Positions 11,901-22,794 of a DNA stretch of 64,000 nt are shown in pieces (within the stretch, counting starts at the first letter, position 1; the number at the start of each line of letters is the position of its first letter). This stretch comes from Chenopodium formosanum. Its lineage: Eukaryota; Streptophyta; Magnoliopsida; Caryophyllales; Amaranthaceae. The DNA is taken from positions 10,881,501 through 10,945,500 of the forward strand of contig CM044880.1 of NCBI GenBank assembly GCA_024500155.1, given 5' to 3'. A program made the translations under genes and the position numbers. A model generated the notes under the pieces. It saw only the letters and a list, made by a program, of their open reading frames with translations. It made no database searches and was not told the origin of the DNA.

Positions 11901-13537
11901 CTTCACCTCGTGAATGATTTACAAGTTCCTTAAAAACTTGTTGGCGACTCTTTTGCTCTATCTTCTTCCCTTTTGGACGCCACCGTACTTTATTGTATGA
12001 TCACAGTGGGGTTCGAGCTAGTGGGATTTTTAAAGCTTGAAACTATTCCCTACAGTGAGCAACCCACAAAATTCAAGAGAGGAGCAAGCATGTCACTAAA
12101 GAGCCAAGCACAATCAGGATTCTTTCTAGCAAGTGCAACTTGAGTCAACTGAAGTTGGTGAGCAAAGCAATGAACAAAGTATGCTTGTTTAGATTCTTTC
12201 TCTATTAAGGTTCTAAGGCCATTAATTGAACCTTGCATATTACTAGCCCCATCATAACCCTGACCCCTTACTTGAGAGAAAGACAAAGAATGTTGAATTA
12301 ATAATGACTCAATAGCAGCCTTAAGAGTTAAAGAAGTTGTATCCCCAACATGCACAATACCAAGTAAACGTTCACACACTTCTCCTTTTTTATTTACATA
12401 TCTCAAACAAAGAGCCATTTGTTCCTTATCAGAAATATCAGCCGACTCATCAGCAAGAATAGCAAAAAAACCACCATTAAGATCTTCAAGTATTGCTTTA
12501 GTAGTTTCTTTTGCACATGCATTTATGATGTCTTTTTGAACAACCGGAGAAGTAAGTTGACAATTACCGGGAGCATTTTTCAAACAAACTTTTGAATAAT
12601 CAGGATGTAGTTCTGAAACAAGAGTCAAAAGTCTAAGAAAATTACCTCTGTTTGAAGAAGTTTCTTTTTCATCGTGAGCTTGAAAAGGCAATGCTCCAAC
12701 TAAAAGCCATTGTACAGAAATAATTGTTGCTTCCAATCGCTTCCTATAGTTACTCATAGATTCCTTGCTTTGTTTTGAAAATGTAGTGGTGATGCTTGAC
12801 TTTTGTTTCTTGAACAGATCCATAGCTAACACGGCATTGTTGTGAGCACTCATGTGCTTACCAACATGAGCTTTTAGTATGTCTAATCTATTCCAAGATC
12901 GAAAGCCATCGGTAACAAATGCATCACCTCCAAATGCATTTTCATCCTTGAATAAGTAACAAATGAAACAATAGGCAGCATCCTTTTCCACACTATATTC
13001 AAGCCAAGAACCCCAAGTTTCAAACCACTTCACACAAAATCGACGTTTTTTAGGGGCAATGAGTCTTTGAGGAAATACATGGTTTTTAGGTTGGCATGGC
13101 CCTTTTTGAATGTAAGTTCTCCTCACTAAGTCTCTATCATCAGGATGGAAATCACTCATCTTTCTTCTCAATCCCGGGTCGTGAGGAAGATTGGCAAGAT
13201 CATTTTCACTTAATCTAACACCATCTCCCGAAGCATTAAGAGGACTAGAGTGTTCCACTTCATTTTGAGGGGAGTTGTGAGTGGAATTTTGAGGAGAGTT
13301 GTGAGTGGAATTTTGAAGGGAGTTGTGAGTGGAATTATGAGGTGATCTTTGAGGGGAAATTTGAGGTGAATTGTGTGTGGGAGAGGTATGTTGTTCACTA
13401 GTATGATGTGGAGTGGAAATTTGTTCATTTGGAGAAGAATTTTGTTGACTAGGAGGATGAGGATTACATTTAGCAAAGAAACTAGCGATATTCTGCATTT
13501 TATTTGGAGTACGTTTCCGCTTCATTCTGAAAATCAT
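8970..13537 (-). pseudogene. hAT transposase (TTF zinc finger / DUF4371 / hAT dimerisation), interrupted by a solo LTR
   Basis: The coding sequence runs on the minus strand as 13537-12055 and then 10099-8970. Leaving out the LTR and one GTGAG duplicate, these total 2,613 bp and keep frame: about 870 residues with no other stop or shift. The N-terminal 100 residues are low-complexity HNSPQNST-type repeats. A TTF-type zinc finger follows (around residues 150-240, with AAYCFICYLFKDE and GFRSWNRLD), then a DUF4371-like RNase H-fold region with ILADESADISDKEQ, QGYDGASNMQG and FAHQLQL. The C terminus has CDTRWGSHFKTL and the hAT dimerisation motif (LPVATASVERVFSGM, then KDKLRNSM). Catalyses cut-and-paste transposition in its family. 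As read, translation from the downstream half would carry LTR-derived residues and is not a real start. Otherwise intact, so the LTR insertion is probably what inactivated it. Confidence 0.9.
10105..12054 (+). mobile_element. Solo LTR of a Tat/Ogre-type retrotransposon
   Basis: Begins TGTAGACACCC and ends CCCTACA, with a perfect 5-bp duplication GTGAG at 10100-10104 and 12055-12059. No internal region or second LTR is present, so it is a product of LTR-LTR recombination. It is homologous along its length to 27594-30643, which is followed by a tRNA-Arg-type primer site and fixes both family and + orientation. It contains a GC-rich patch of TTGGCGCC/GGCGCC repeats (about 10660-10775) followed by TATAAATA (about 10832) and a CA/TC-rich leader, which looks like the LTR promoter. 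Confidence 0.9.
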
Positions 13538-13556
13538 TTAAGCAGATAAGCAATTA

Positions 13557-13601
<45 letters not shown>

Positions 13602-14868
13602 GCAATTCATTTATACAATCATATATACACATTACACAATTTCAGTTCATTTGAATACACATAATACATTCAAATATCAATCAAATCTGAATCAAATGAC
13701 CACCTAATCAACAATTCTGCATTTCAACACCACAAATCCATACCACAAATCCACAATGAACAACATTACAAGATTTATAACAAGCAACAAGGCCAACAAC
13801 CTATCATTTTGTCAATTTCAAATTTTCAAGAGATCAAGACTATGAAATTATAATTTATAAATGACTGAAAATCTGAAATTATAATTAATTAAGTAATTAA
13901 CACAAAAATGAACAACAAATCAACAATTCAGTTCAATTTAATTAATCAAATGACTAAAATTATACAAATTTATAATTAACAAAACAAATTAAAAGGTGTA
14001 AATTAGTAAATACCTTGCTGCTTCACTGTTTCCTGGCGCCTGCCTTCAAAGTTCAAATCCTTCAATCGGTGATTCGGTGGTCCGTGGTAGACAGACGGCT
14101 GCTCGCCGTGCTCGGTGGTGTTACTGGCATAGATCTGAGATTCCGAGGGGTGAGGGCGCCGTCCAGTCGGGCAGTCGACCGAGTCGGGCCTTAGGGATGA
14201 ACGAAGAACCACGATTCCACCAATAAACTGTTGTTTGAAGTTTGAACAACGAAGGGGACGAACGGATGAACGTGTGAAGACTGAAGGTAGGCTGCTCCGG
14301 CGTGGTTGGCTGCTCCGGCGAAGTAGCGGCGGATGCGAGATTGCGAGGGAGGGATTTAGGGTTGTGAGGTTTTCGTTGTTTCTTTCACGCGTTTTGGGCC
14401 TTTGTGCTTTGTCGTTCAACCGTTCTTTCTTGTTTTTTTTTGTTTTTTCTTGTTTTTTTTTTTTAATTTTTTTTTTGGCACTGCTGAGTCACGTGACCCA
14501 GCGTGCACACGTGTAGGTCCGCCACTGGTTGGGATGTTGATGCTGCTGAGGCGGCAGCCTGCAGATACGGATTGCAAGTGGCAAGGAGGTTAGGCTTCAA
14601 CAATGTGCACCTTGAATCTGATGCTGCAAGCGTGGTGAATGTCGTGAAGTCGAAAGCTAAGGGTTTCTCTCCTATTTTCCTATTGTATGATGATATTTCT
14701 AGGTTGTCGTATTGTTTTAGTTCTTTTTGTTTTTCTCATATTAAGCGTGCGGGTAATACCTTAGCCCATAGTGTTGCACGATGGGATACTAGGGGATGTA
14801 TTGGACGTGTTTCTCTTGGTCCTTTCCCCCAAAGTTTGACAACTTTGGCGGAAATTGATCTCCTCTAA

Positions 14869-15029
14869 TGATAATTCACAGCTTTGTCTCAAAAAATATA
14901 TATATGTTGCATGTAGCATATAATTTTTATAAATTAGGAAATTTATCTAAATATGTAACAAATAAGAGGAAATTTACTATTTATTTTTTTAAAAAAAAAT
15001 ATATAAAATGATATGCTACGTGCAACATA
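14869..15029. other. Gene-free AT-rich spacer after the LINE relic
   Basis: AT-rich sequence with two similar stretches (ATGTTGCATGTAGCATATAA and its near-inverse around 15010-15027). No gene seen. Confidence 0.5.
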
Positions 15030-15281
15030 CTTCCTCCGTACTTTTTTACTTGACCCATATTGACTTTACACTATTCACCGCTCTTTCTTTGACTGTATTT
15101 TGTGAATATTATATAAGGAAAAACATATTCATGTGAAATCTTGTTGGAATCGTCTCAAAAAGTTTTATCACAATTTACAACTTTTATAATTTATACTTAT
15201 AGAGAAATAAAGTTATTAATGGGTAAAACTGTGCACCGACAAACGTAATAAAAGAAATAGGTAAAAAAATAACAGAAGAAG
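15030..15281. mobile_element. Stowaway-like MITE
   Basis: Starts CTTCCTCCGTACTTTTTTAC and ends with GGTAAAAAAATAACAGAAGAAG, roughly inverted, and is flanked by TA on both sides. This is the usual look of a Tc1/mariner-derived Stowaway MITE. The match between ends is imperfect. Confidence 0.5.
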
Positions 15282-15342
15282 TATAGAATAACAAATTTAT
15301 CACATAAGTATAAAAAATATTTATTTTATAAAATACAAATAC

Positions 15343-15370
15343 ACCGTGCATTAAACGGGTTTTATCCTAG
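15343..15370 (+). mobile_element. Possible Helitron 3' terminus (degenerate)
   Basis: A weak hairpin (CCGTGCATTAAACGG) lies shortly before CTAG, which is followed by T. Helitrons end with a GC-rich hairpin then CTRR, inserted before T. A stronger example is at 59386-59411 on the other strand. The 5' end was not located. Confidence 0.35.
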
Positions 15371-15529
15371 TTACTTATAAAAGATGGCTTTTTGCAAAAA
15401 AATTTAGAAAATAACATACTTTATAATAAAATATGCGGCGTTGTTTATCATTTGTGCAAAACAATACTCTATGAATTATTCCATTAAGATTTTCAAGGTC
15501 ATTTTAGTTATTAATTAAAGGCAAAGTAA

Positions 15530-15780
15530 ATGCCAATGTCGGCAAAACTGAAGTATCATGGCAAAAATTTTGACGAAAACTAAAGTAGGCCCGAACCTAA
15601 TAATGAAAATTTTGACAAAATCCGTAATGTTAATGGTATCGGTATCACAAATTCTTATATGTGGCTAATTATATATGGTTTACCCACTTCACATAATCAC
15701 ATTTAAGATAATTAATAAAGTAATAGCGGTTACTGTGATGAGCAAATGAGATTATCTTAACTTATATTAACGTTTATTCT
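15530..15780. repeat. Old duplicated block (partner 33300-33545)
   Basis: Diverged copy of 33300-33545 (GGCAAAACTGAAGTATCATG, AAAGTAGGCCCGAACC). In the partner this follows directly the equivalent of 7600-8070, so the intervening LINE/hAT material is a later insertion here. Non-coding. Confidence 0.65.
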
Positions 15781-15784
15781 ATTA

Positions 15785-16300
15785 TATTTTAATTATCACC
15801 ATATTGCATGTTTAAAAGGAATATGTAATTTAAAATCACGCTTAATGAGTTAATTTGGACAACTGGTTTAGGTTCCTTTTTAATCTTGTTGTTTATTCAA
15901 GTGATCAAAATTATTTTAGAATTATTTGTTGCATTAGTATTCAATCAATTTAGAATAATAATGGTTTGGAGTGAATTGAGTCTTTGTTTGCATGTCTTTG
16001 AGATCGCATGAATCACTTTTCACTATAAGAATCGAGTAGAGACCAACACGGGCGAATGTGACTCCATGTCTCACTTCGTACCATCATCCTTGATCCTCCT
16101 TTCGTGGTTCCGAACCATATGGAGTTAGTAATCTCATGGATTATGAATGGGGTGTAACCTTCACGGGTCAATCATTGTTTCATATCGTTGTCCTTTTATT
16201 CGTGGTTGCTTTTATGATCCGTGAATGGTTTACAATTTCTTTAAAACTTGTTGATTGACGGCTCCCACTTTCCTTGTCCCTAATCGTATTATGTCAATTC
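15785..16300 (+). mobile_element. Diverged relic of a Tat/Ogre-type LTR (3' half)
   Basis: Shares the order of motifs with 11560-11970 and 30150-30560: CACGCTTAAT, CAAGTGATC, GAGTAGAGACC versus AGTAGAGGCC, TCGTACCATCATCC, ATATGGAGTTAGTAATCTC, GGGGTGTAACCTTCAC, GTTTACAA...AACTTGTTG. Much more diverged than those two copies from each other, so it is an older or different subfamily. No ends or duplication identified. Confidence 0.65.
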
Positions 16301-17728
16301 CTAATTTCAATGAGTGTCAAGCATATTCACACATGCTAAACATAGGCGCACTTTAAACTAACGACACCTACAAATAGGTTAATTTTTTTTCAATGTGACA
16401 TGTGTCACAAGTTAACTAGTTAAAAAAACTAAAATGAAAATAATTATCCATAACTAAATTTTAAGTATAAAATAAAAATTTAATTAAATAACATTATAAA
16501 AAAACAAAGGGGTACGTGACTAGGCTGTTCCCAGCCATGTTACCGTCGTTGCAGCTACCAGGCATGTAGCCCAGTCACCACATCAGCTTGCCATCGTAGC
16601 CAGGCTGAAGCTCAGCCACTACAACGCCAACCGACGCAGCCAAGAAGCAAGTCCAGTCACGTTAGCAAGCAAGCTAGCGCCGGCCAACGCAGCCAGACAC
16701 CAAGTCTAGCTATCATAGACAGCATCGACCAACAATTCTTGCATGCCCTAACCACCACCACCCCCACCCAAAACTCTCTTTAAAACACCTACCCCACACC
16801 CGAAGACGCCAAACACTCCTCCTCCATCATCGAAAACCCTAGCCGTTAGAATGTTGGCGGAGGAGCGATTCGAGGTTTATGGGAGTGGAGGAGGGGTTTC
16901 TTTGGTGGTTGCATTGGGGGATGGGAGGGGGTTTTGAGGAAGGGGGGAAACAATGATGTCAAGGTGGGGAGACGTGATGGGACGGCGAGGGAGAATGGCG
17001 GGCCGACTAAGGATGGACGACGAGCTTGGTAGTGGTGGTAACATCATTTTTTAAATATTTTTGGTGTTAGAAATTATTTTTTGGTGTAAAAAAACCAGTT
17101 CAGTCTTTTTTTGGGTGTTAAAATACAAAATTTCCTTATAATCATGATCATTCATATATGTTTAATAGGAAATAAATTTATATATAATCACATGAATTTT
17201 TTTAAAAAAATTGTGTCAATGTACGAATTTTTATTATAGGTTCTGATGACGATCTATGTGTACCTTTTGTGTTTATTAAGCATTTTAACGTTTTTGACAT
17301 GTATTGGCTAATGTGAAAAGAAAAGTGTTTCATTTAAATAAGTTTATAAAGACCATATAGTATTAATAAGATTATATTTTATTCATCAAATTTTGCCCTT
17401 GTCTTCCTCGCCCAATCTATCTTTCTCTCATCTCAACAGAGGAAAGAGAATTGAAAGATATGTTAGAATGAGAGTTTATGTTTGTTTAGTTTAGGGGATG
17501 TGCACACGGGTTGGTGTCTTGGTTTAGAGTGATGTGCAAGACAAGGGTGAGAAATTTGACTCACTGTGACATAAATAAGGTATCTTCGGTTTTCAAATGG
17601 CTACAATAAAATTGTGGCCAGCGTAACAGAAAAAATTAAATTCATTATATTCATAGTTGACTTTAAAATAAATTAAATATTATTAAAAAAAAAAAATTAA
17701 ATGAGATCCAATTTCAACAATACAACTA
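16301..17728. other. Gene-free stretch with a GC-rich centre
   Basis: No gene supported. A C-rich/CAGCC-rich then G-rich centre (about 16520-17040) sits between AT-rich arms, the layout of other non-autonomous transposons in this window, but I could not identify matching ends or a target duplication. A sequence near 17233-17285 (TTCTGATGACGATCTATGTG) recurs at 38111 and 43882. Confidence 0.5.
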
Positions 17729-17948
17729 GGGCCCTGTTCTTTTGAGCTTCTAGGCAGGGTAGAGCAGAGCAGGTAGAGAAGAGCAAAGCAGAGCAGGACA
17801 GGGTAGAGCAGAGCAGAGAAGGGCTAGACTTCCACACACTGCGGAGCAGAGCAGGGCACGCAGGCAGGGCAAAGTAGAGTAAAAAAGATTTTAGCAGAGC
17901 AGAGCAAAGTAGTGCAGAGCAGACAGAGTAGCTCTAAAGAACATGACC
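17729..17948. mobile_element. MITE with GAGCAGAGCAG repeats
   Basis: Starts GGGCCCTGTTCTTTTGAGCT and ends AGCTCTAAAGAACATGACC, an approximate inversion. The interior is a degenerate CAGAGCAG repeat. The ends resemble the GGG(T/C)CTGTTCT ends of the Harbinger-like MITEs here, but a TTA duplication is not clear. A partial relative may lie at about 26032-26162. Confidence 0.6.
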
Positions 17949-18356
17949 TACACTGTATAATTTATCTTACTTGATGTTTTCAATTTTTTTATCTTTAATG
18001 TCAAATGATTGGTTTCTTGAAATGGAAAATTAAAGACAAATCTCACAATAATTTATCTTTTTTTTAATTTTATCCATCCTTCTCTTGTTTTCTTTAACGG
18101 ATGATGAATCAATTTTTGATAAATTTGATGCAAAAAGTATGAACCTAGTAAAGTAGTAATATATACTCCATAAACCATAATGTCCTATAGTACTAGGTCT
18201 ATAAGTTTATGGTTAATAAACTATTATCAAATGTTAGTTTTTAATGGAGATGGGGAATTCTTAGAACTTGTAAAGTTGTAATTCTCCAACATTTTCTTCA
18301 ATGGAAAAGCTCAGTTTAATCTTTTAAAAACTGAACAATTATTATTATTACTATTA
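17949..18356. other. Gene-free AT-rich spacer
   Basis: AT-rich, no gene or element recognised. Confidence 0.4.
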
Positions 18357-18892
18357 GGAAATTTTGACAATTACCACATTCTGTTTAGTCCATTTTAGCA
18401 ATTACCACCTTGTATTTTTTTTTTTGAAAATTACCGCCTTCTATTTTCAAAAACATCAAAAGTTATCACCTTCTTGCCTCCCAACTACCACATGACGTCA
18501 TTTTGGTATCATTCTTTCCCTTTCCTCCCTATTTCCCTCACATTTTTCATTCCTAACTCGATTCTCATCCCCCCTTTCACTTTTTTCCCCCAAACAATAA
18601 AAAACACTTCAATTCATCACTCCTCCAAATCAAAATTGACGAACAATTATTGGTGGTTTGGGGGAAAAAGGTGAAAGGGGAGATGAGAATCCAAATAAAA
18701 ATGAGAAATGTGAGGGAAATAGGGAGGAAAGGGAAAGAATGAGTCCAAAATGACGTCATGTGGTAGTTGGGAGGCAAGAAGGTGGTAACTTTTGATGTTT
18801 TTGAAAGTAGAAGGTGGTAATTTTCAAAAAAAAATACAAGGTGGTAATTGCTAAAATGGACGCAACAGAAGGTAGTAATTGTCAAAATTTCC
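18357..18892. mobile_element. Foldback Mutator-like MITE
   Basis: Starts GGAAATTTTGACAATTACCA and ends with its complement; perfect 9-bp duplication TTACTATTA on each side (18348-18356 and 18893-18901). Almost the whole element is one long inverted repeat meeting near 18630: both halves contain CTCCCAACTACCACATGACG. The open frames 18474-18674 (+) and 18577-18885 (-) are mirror images from this symmetry, not genes. Confidence 0.88.
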
Positions 18893-18901
18893 TTACTATT
18901 A

Positions 18902-19255
18902 TTATTATTTTGGTAACTTATTAAAAATTAAAGTCAATTGAATGAATGGACAAGATTATCCCTAAAATAAGGGGCTAAGATTAAAACTAATTACAATAGC
19001 TACAAGTTTGTTATAGCCATTAAATAGTCTTCCTCAATTTGGAAATAAATTATGACACCTAATTTACATTTTCCCCAAATTAAGATACCTAATATATGTC
19101 ATATTTTACATTATCCCTGAATTCGTCAAATGGTAGTGGTACTATAACACAAAAACTCAACACAAGATAGTTATTCTTTTTTTTTTAAAACAAAATTTAA
19201 AGTAAAAATTGTTCACAAAAATGATAAATTAAAAGATAATGTTGACCACAAAAAA

Positions 19256-19301
<46 letters not shown>

Positions 19302-19432
19302 TATCAACCATAATATAATTTAAAACATTCTAGTTAATTTATCAAACCAGATTTCTTAGCGTTTGAGGCATGAAAAGCAATATTTTTAAAAAAAAAAAAA
19401 AAAAACGGGGAAAAGCAATATTATTGATTAGC
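18902..19432. other. Gene-free AT-rich spacer with long A tract
   Basis: No gene. It contains an A-rich tract (about 19246-19299, including a run of about 40 A). After about 19433 sequence homologous to 38125-38299 begins, marking the left side of duplicon copy 2. Confidence 0.5.
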
Positions 19433-19622
19433 TCATATATACTCCCTACTTTTTTTTCTTTTTAAAAATTTACTCATTTTCCTTTTTAGATATGTTTTGT
19501 TATTTACTCATCTAACATATACCATTTTAAGAAAATGGCACTCACAACTTGTACTCTTATTATCTAATACTATTTCAAAATTTACTTTCACAATAAACAA
19601 TTGTCTTTCTCCTAAATATAAT

Positions 19623-20497
19623 TGTTAGGAATATAGGAAAATATATTATTGTGATATATTTTCCATATAGATCTTATGATATTATATTTAGGATAATAAT
19701 ATATCTTAGTGATATTATAAGATAGATTTATGAAAGTTTATATGATAGAGTTTATATTGTGTAGATTGTCTTTTGTAGGCTATAAATAATAGCCAAGATC
19801 ATCAATACAATTTAATCTATTTTCTCATAAATAATTTAGCATGGTATCAAGAGCAGGTTAAATCTTGGGGCCGTTCACAAAAATTTTCCCCCTGCCGGTG
19901 GGTTAGAAAATTATACTCACCGGCGGGATTCATAAATTTTACCGAAAAATTCCGCTGTTCAATTTTTTTTCTTTTTTTGTGAGTTGATTCGGGCATGATT
20001 TTGCTCTTTTGGATATAAGTTTGGTTTTCCTCTAAAAGACCAATAAGAGAATTGAGTGTGGTTTACTCTGAAAGACCAATAAAAGATTTGAGTGTGGTTT
20101 ACTCTGAAAAACCAAGATTTGAGTGTGGTTTACTCTGAAAAACCAATAAAAGATTTGAGTGTGGTTTACTCTGAAAAACCAATATTTGATTGGAGCTTGG
20201 TTTTGCTCTAGAAAAACCAAAAATAGTTATATTTGCAGGTTCGAAAAGAATGACGTTCCTGTTTGATTGGTGACAGATGAGTTCGAAAAGATGAACGTTC
20301 TCATCATTGAAGAAAAAAAAAATTGAAGGCGACATCAACAGAGTAGTGCAACTCGATCAACTTCAACAAAGTGCGAATTTCCAATCGTAACGTTCGTGTT
20401 ACTGTCGTTACGATTGCGAGAGGGTGTTAGGAATATAGGAAAATTATTATTGTGATATATTTTCCATTTAAGCTATTCTCTCATAAATAATTTAGCA
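19623..20497 (+). mobile_element. Small Ty1-copia-type LTR element (TRIM-like) with tandem repeats
   Basis: Flanked by a perfect 5-bp duplication ATAAT (19618-19622 and 20498-20502); the matching sites at about 41940 and 47710 in duplicon copy 3 carry other sequence at TAAATATAA but preserve the continuation TTGATTGCAATC. The 5' LTR is 19623-19841 (TGTTAGGAATATAGG to TTTAGCA) and is followed immediately by TGGTATCAAGAGC, close to the initiator-Met primer site TGGTATCAGAGC. The 3' LTR is 20425-20497 and lacks about 146 bp of the middle. The 583-bp interior has about five copies of a 35-40-bp unit containing GAGTGTGGTTTACTCTGAAA (20025-20215). No gag or pol. Confidence 0.88.
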
Positions 20498-20785
20498 ATA
20501 ATTGATTGCAATCTTGATTTCGTGAAAAGGAAAGTGTGCATATAGAAAATAAACGGATGTACTACAACCAATCCCCCTTTTAATTTCCTAGGCTAGCTTT
20601 TTCTACAAAACATGTATTCCGATTTGTTAAGTTTCTCATCAAAGTGGTTAAAAATTTTATTCCTCTTTATTTTGGCTTATACGATATTACTAATGCATGC
20701 TATTATGCAAAGTTATGTACTACACCAGAAATTGATTAAGTTGTTCAATTTTTTTTGTTGGTTCAATACTTCAATAGATATTAGA

Positions 20786-21300
20786 ACTTTTTGTGTGAAA
20801 CTATCTAATAAAATTAAAATTTTGTCAGAATCTAGCTAATAAAAAAATGTTGTAAAAAATTACCTATTAAAAGGTAAAATTTAATAAGATACTATCATTG
20901 ACCGAATTTCTACCATTGACTTAATATTACGACTTTGATCCACCTTAAAATACCCCCGAAACAACTGTAAGGGTTGGTTTACAAGGTGTTAAGGTAATTT
21001 TCCAAGTGCTTGGGGGATATTCCGAGTTGCAGAGGATAGATTAGTGTTTTGGGATGGTGGTTTTTGGAGTTAGAGGTGGTGGCTTTGGGGTTGAAAGGTG
21101 GTTTAGGTGTGATGGATGCAATTTCAGAAAGCGATGGTTTCAAGAATGTTTTGACGCCGTTAACGGTGGGTTTTATAACATTTTACCATTTGTTAGGTAG
21201 TTTATATGTAGCATTTTACCTTTATTCGGTAGTTTATTCCTTTAAAAAAAAGGTAGTTCATTACAACATTTTTTCATTAGCTAGTTTCTTATAAAATCTG
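20786..21300. mobile_element. MITE-like TIR element (AACTACCTAATAAA family), duplicon copy 2
   Basis: Same position and sequence order as 1690-3262 but without the hAT insert, so it shows the empty site (GGTTTAGGTGTGATGGATGC at about 21102). Non-coding; the open frame at 21049-21294 is not supported as a gene. Boundaries approximate. Confidence 0.55.
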
Positions 21301-21454
21301 GTTTTATATATTTTTTTTAATTAATATCTTCGCAATCATTACCCATATCGTCCGTGCCAACAATTAGTTTTGCATCAAATGAAATCTTGTTTAGAAAAAT
21401 AACACCAAAATCCTTATATGGGGTACACACAAAGAAAGAAGACCGTATATGTCC

Positions 21455-21800
21455 GGTCTTGTATACTTCACTTTAAAAATTATACATATATAATAAAGAT
21501 ATTTTCAAATTAGAAAATATAATTTCAACTTAGTAAAAATAAGTTTAATAAAGTAGAAATATTTCAATTCAGTAAAAATAAGTTAAGTTTAAGAAAATTT
21601 AGTAACTTTAAAGAAGAAAAATAATCGCAAATCGGTTAAAAAATCAGTTTAGCAAAAGAAATTAATTTCAGTTTAGTAAATTATTTTCATTCAGTTAAAT
21701 AATTTACATTGCGCCAAAATAGTTTCAGCTTAATAAAAATAATTTTAGTTCAATAAAAATAATTTCAATTCAACAAAAATAAGGTGAAGTGAACGGGGCC
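21455..21800. mobile_element. Harbinger-like MITE upstream of knottin copy 2
   Basis: Orthologous insertion to 3419-3743: GGTCTTGTATACTTCAC at the left, GGTGAAGTGAACGGGGCC then TAA at the right. Confidence 0.6.
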
Positions 21801-22159
21801 TAAGTGCTCAATATCCTTCTTACTTATTGCAACTTGGACTAAATAATGAATTAAAAAAAAGTCAAAGCAACTACCAATTTATTTATTTATGGTATTATAT
21901 ATCATCATTGTAGCAACATTTTATGTCAACAAAATGAAACCAAACACATTTATGTATTGATATAATAGTATATACAGACTAGATCAAGAGTATACCCAAA
22001 ATATAAATGTATAATACATATATTCTATAGAAATAAGTGAATGTAATAATATAAAGAAATATGTATAACACATAGTGGCGACATAATATAGTATGAACCT
22101 TTCGTTGAGTACGTATTAGAAAAACAAATAAAAAGAAAAAAATAATAGTAGAAAGTTCC

Positions 22160-22167
22160 TATAAATA
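22160..22167 (+). promoter_or_regulatory. TATA box of knottin copy 2
   Basis: TATAAATA in the same conserved context as copy 1, 107 bp upstream of the ATG. Confidence 0.7.
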
Positions 22168-22273
22168 GCAAGAAACATAACTAGGAAACTCACAAAACAA
22201 GAATTCTCTCTTTGTATAGTATTGGAGTACATACATTACAAAAAACAGTTTTGAAAATATAATCAAACCAAAA

Positions 22274-22794
22274 ATGGAGAACAAGGCATTCTCGAAAAGA
22301 ATGATGCTAGCTACCCTTGCCACTTTCGCATTTGGTATTTCATTCTTCACTTCATTCATTCAATATGTAGTAATTTAGTTTGTATGATGACTACTAATTA
22401 TTTTTATGTTATATATATAGTGATGATGCTGCAAATTCATACGGGAGAAGGCGCATGTCCAGCAGCATATGATGATCCATGTACCAATCCTAACGAATTA
22501 TGTTGCTCAACCAATCCAAACTTGCATTGCGTTCAAGTTGCAACCAATGTGTACAAATGTAAAGATGATACCACATGTGAGGATCACCACGACCATGAGT
22601 GTTATCCCAACTTTTTTGATTGTTGCACTGGCTTAAATTGTGTCCAACTTGCATCTGGTAAAAAATGCAAAGAGGGCACTTGTGAAGCCCACAGTGGACA
22701 TGAATGTACCCCTGGTGTTTTTGAATGTTGCACTGGCAGTGGCCTAGATTGCGTTCAAGTTTCAATTTCACCCGAAGTTTACCAATGCCTGTAA
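22274..22794 (+). CDS. Secreted three-module knottin-like cysteine-rich peptide precursor, copy 2
   Basis: Exons 22274-22334 and 22421-22794; 86-bp phase-1 intron; 144 residues. The signal peptide differs from copy 1 by S for T in AFSKR and F for L at the exon boundary. All 18 cysteines of the three C-C-CC-C-C modules are kept. In module 3 it reads EAHSGHE where copy 1 has EAHSEHE, and CCTGSGLD where copies 1 and 3 have CCSGTGLD. The near-identity of the mature part, together with conserved flanks, points to recent duplication or conversion. Likely an extracellular cystine-knot peptide; target unknown. Confidence 0.88.

Larger units (their letters stand above)
8728..14527 (-). mobile_element. 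hAT DNA transposon, near-complete, with nested solo LTR
   Basis: Terminal inverted repeats CAGTGGCGGATCC (left) and CAGTGGCGGACC (right, inverted), flanked by a perfect 8-bp duplication GTTGGGAT (8720-8727 and 14528-14535), the signature length for hAT. It carries a transposase on the minus strand. It is 5,800 bp as found and about 3.85 kb without the nested LTR and its duplicated site. It inserted into an RNase H reading frame. A 40-bp homopolymer lies near 13559-13598. Confidence 0.93.
8152..14868 (+). pseudogene. LINE-type reverse-transcriptase zinc finger plus RNase H, split by a hAT element
   Basis: Two pieces, 8152-8727 and 14536-14868, join in frame once the hAT insertion and one 8-bp duplication are ignored. 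The first piece has a zf-RVT-like knuckle (CIICNEP..., H, then GCKAAKEIW) and then the start of an RNase H domain (VKVNCDAHLGTKTGLGVVIR). The second piece supplies the rest: LESDAASVVNVV and the HIKRAGNTLAHSVAR end. This architecture is typical of the 3' end of plant L1-type LINEs and of domesticated-looking RNase H-like loci. An in-frame TAG near 8176 and an in-frame TGA (8434-8436, where the family usually has Trp) show it was already decaying before or independently of the hAT insertion. No reverse-transcriptase core is visible upstream. Confidence 0.8.

Noticed and set aside
18474..18885. Two similar proteins on opposite strands
   Set aside because: They are mirror images produced by the foldback element.
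20032..20338. Minus-strand repeat proteins (WFFRVNHTQ / VFQSKPHSN repeats)
   Set aside because: They come from the 35-40-bp tandem array inside a TRIM-like LTR element.
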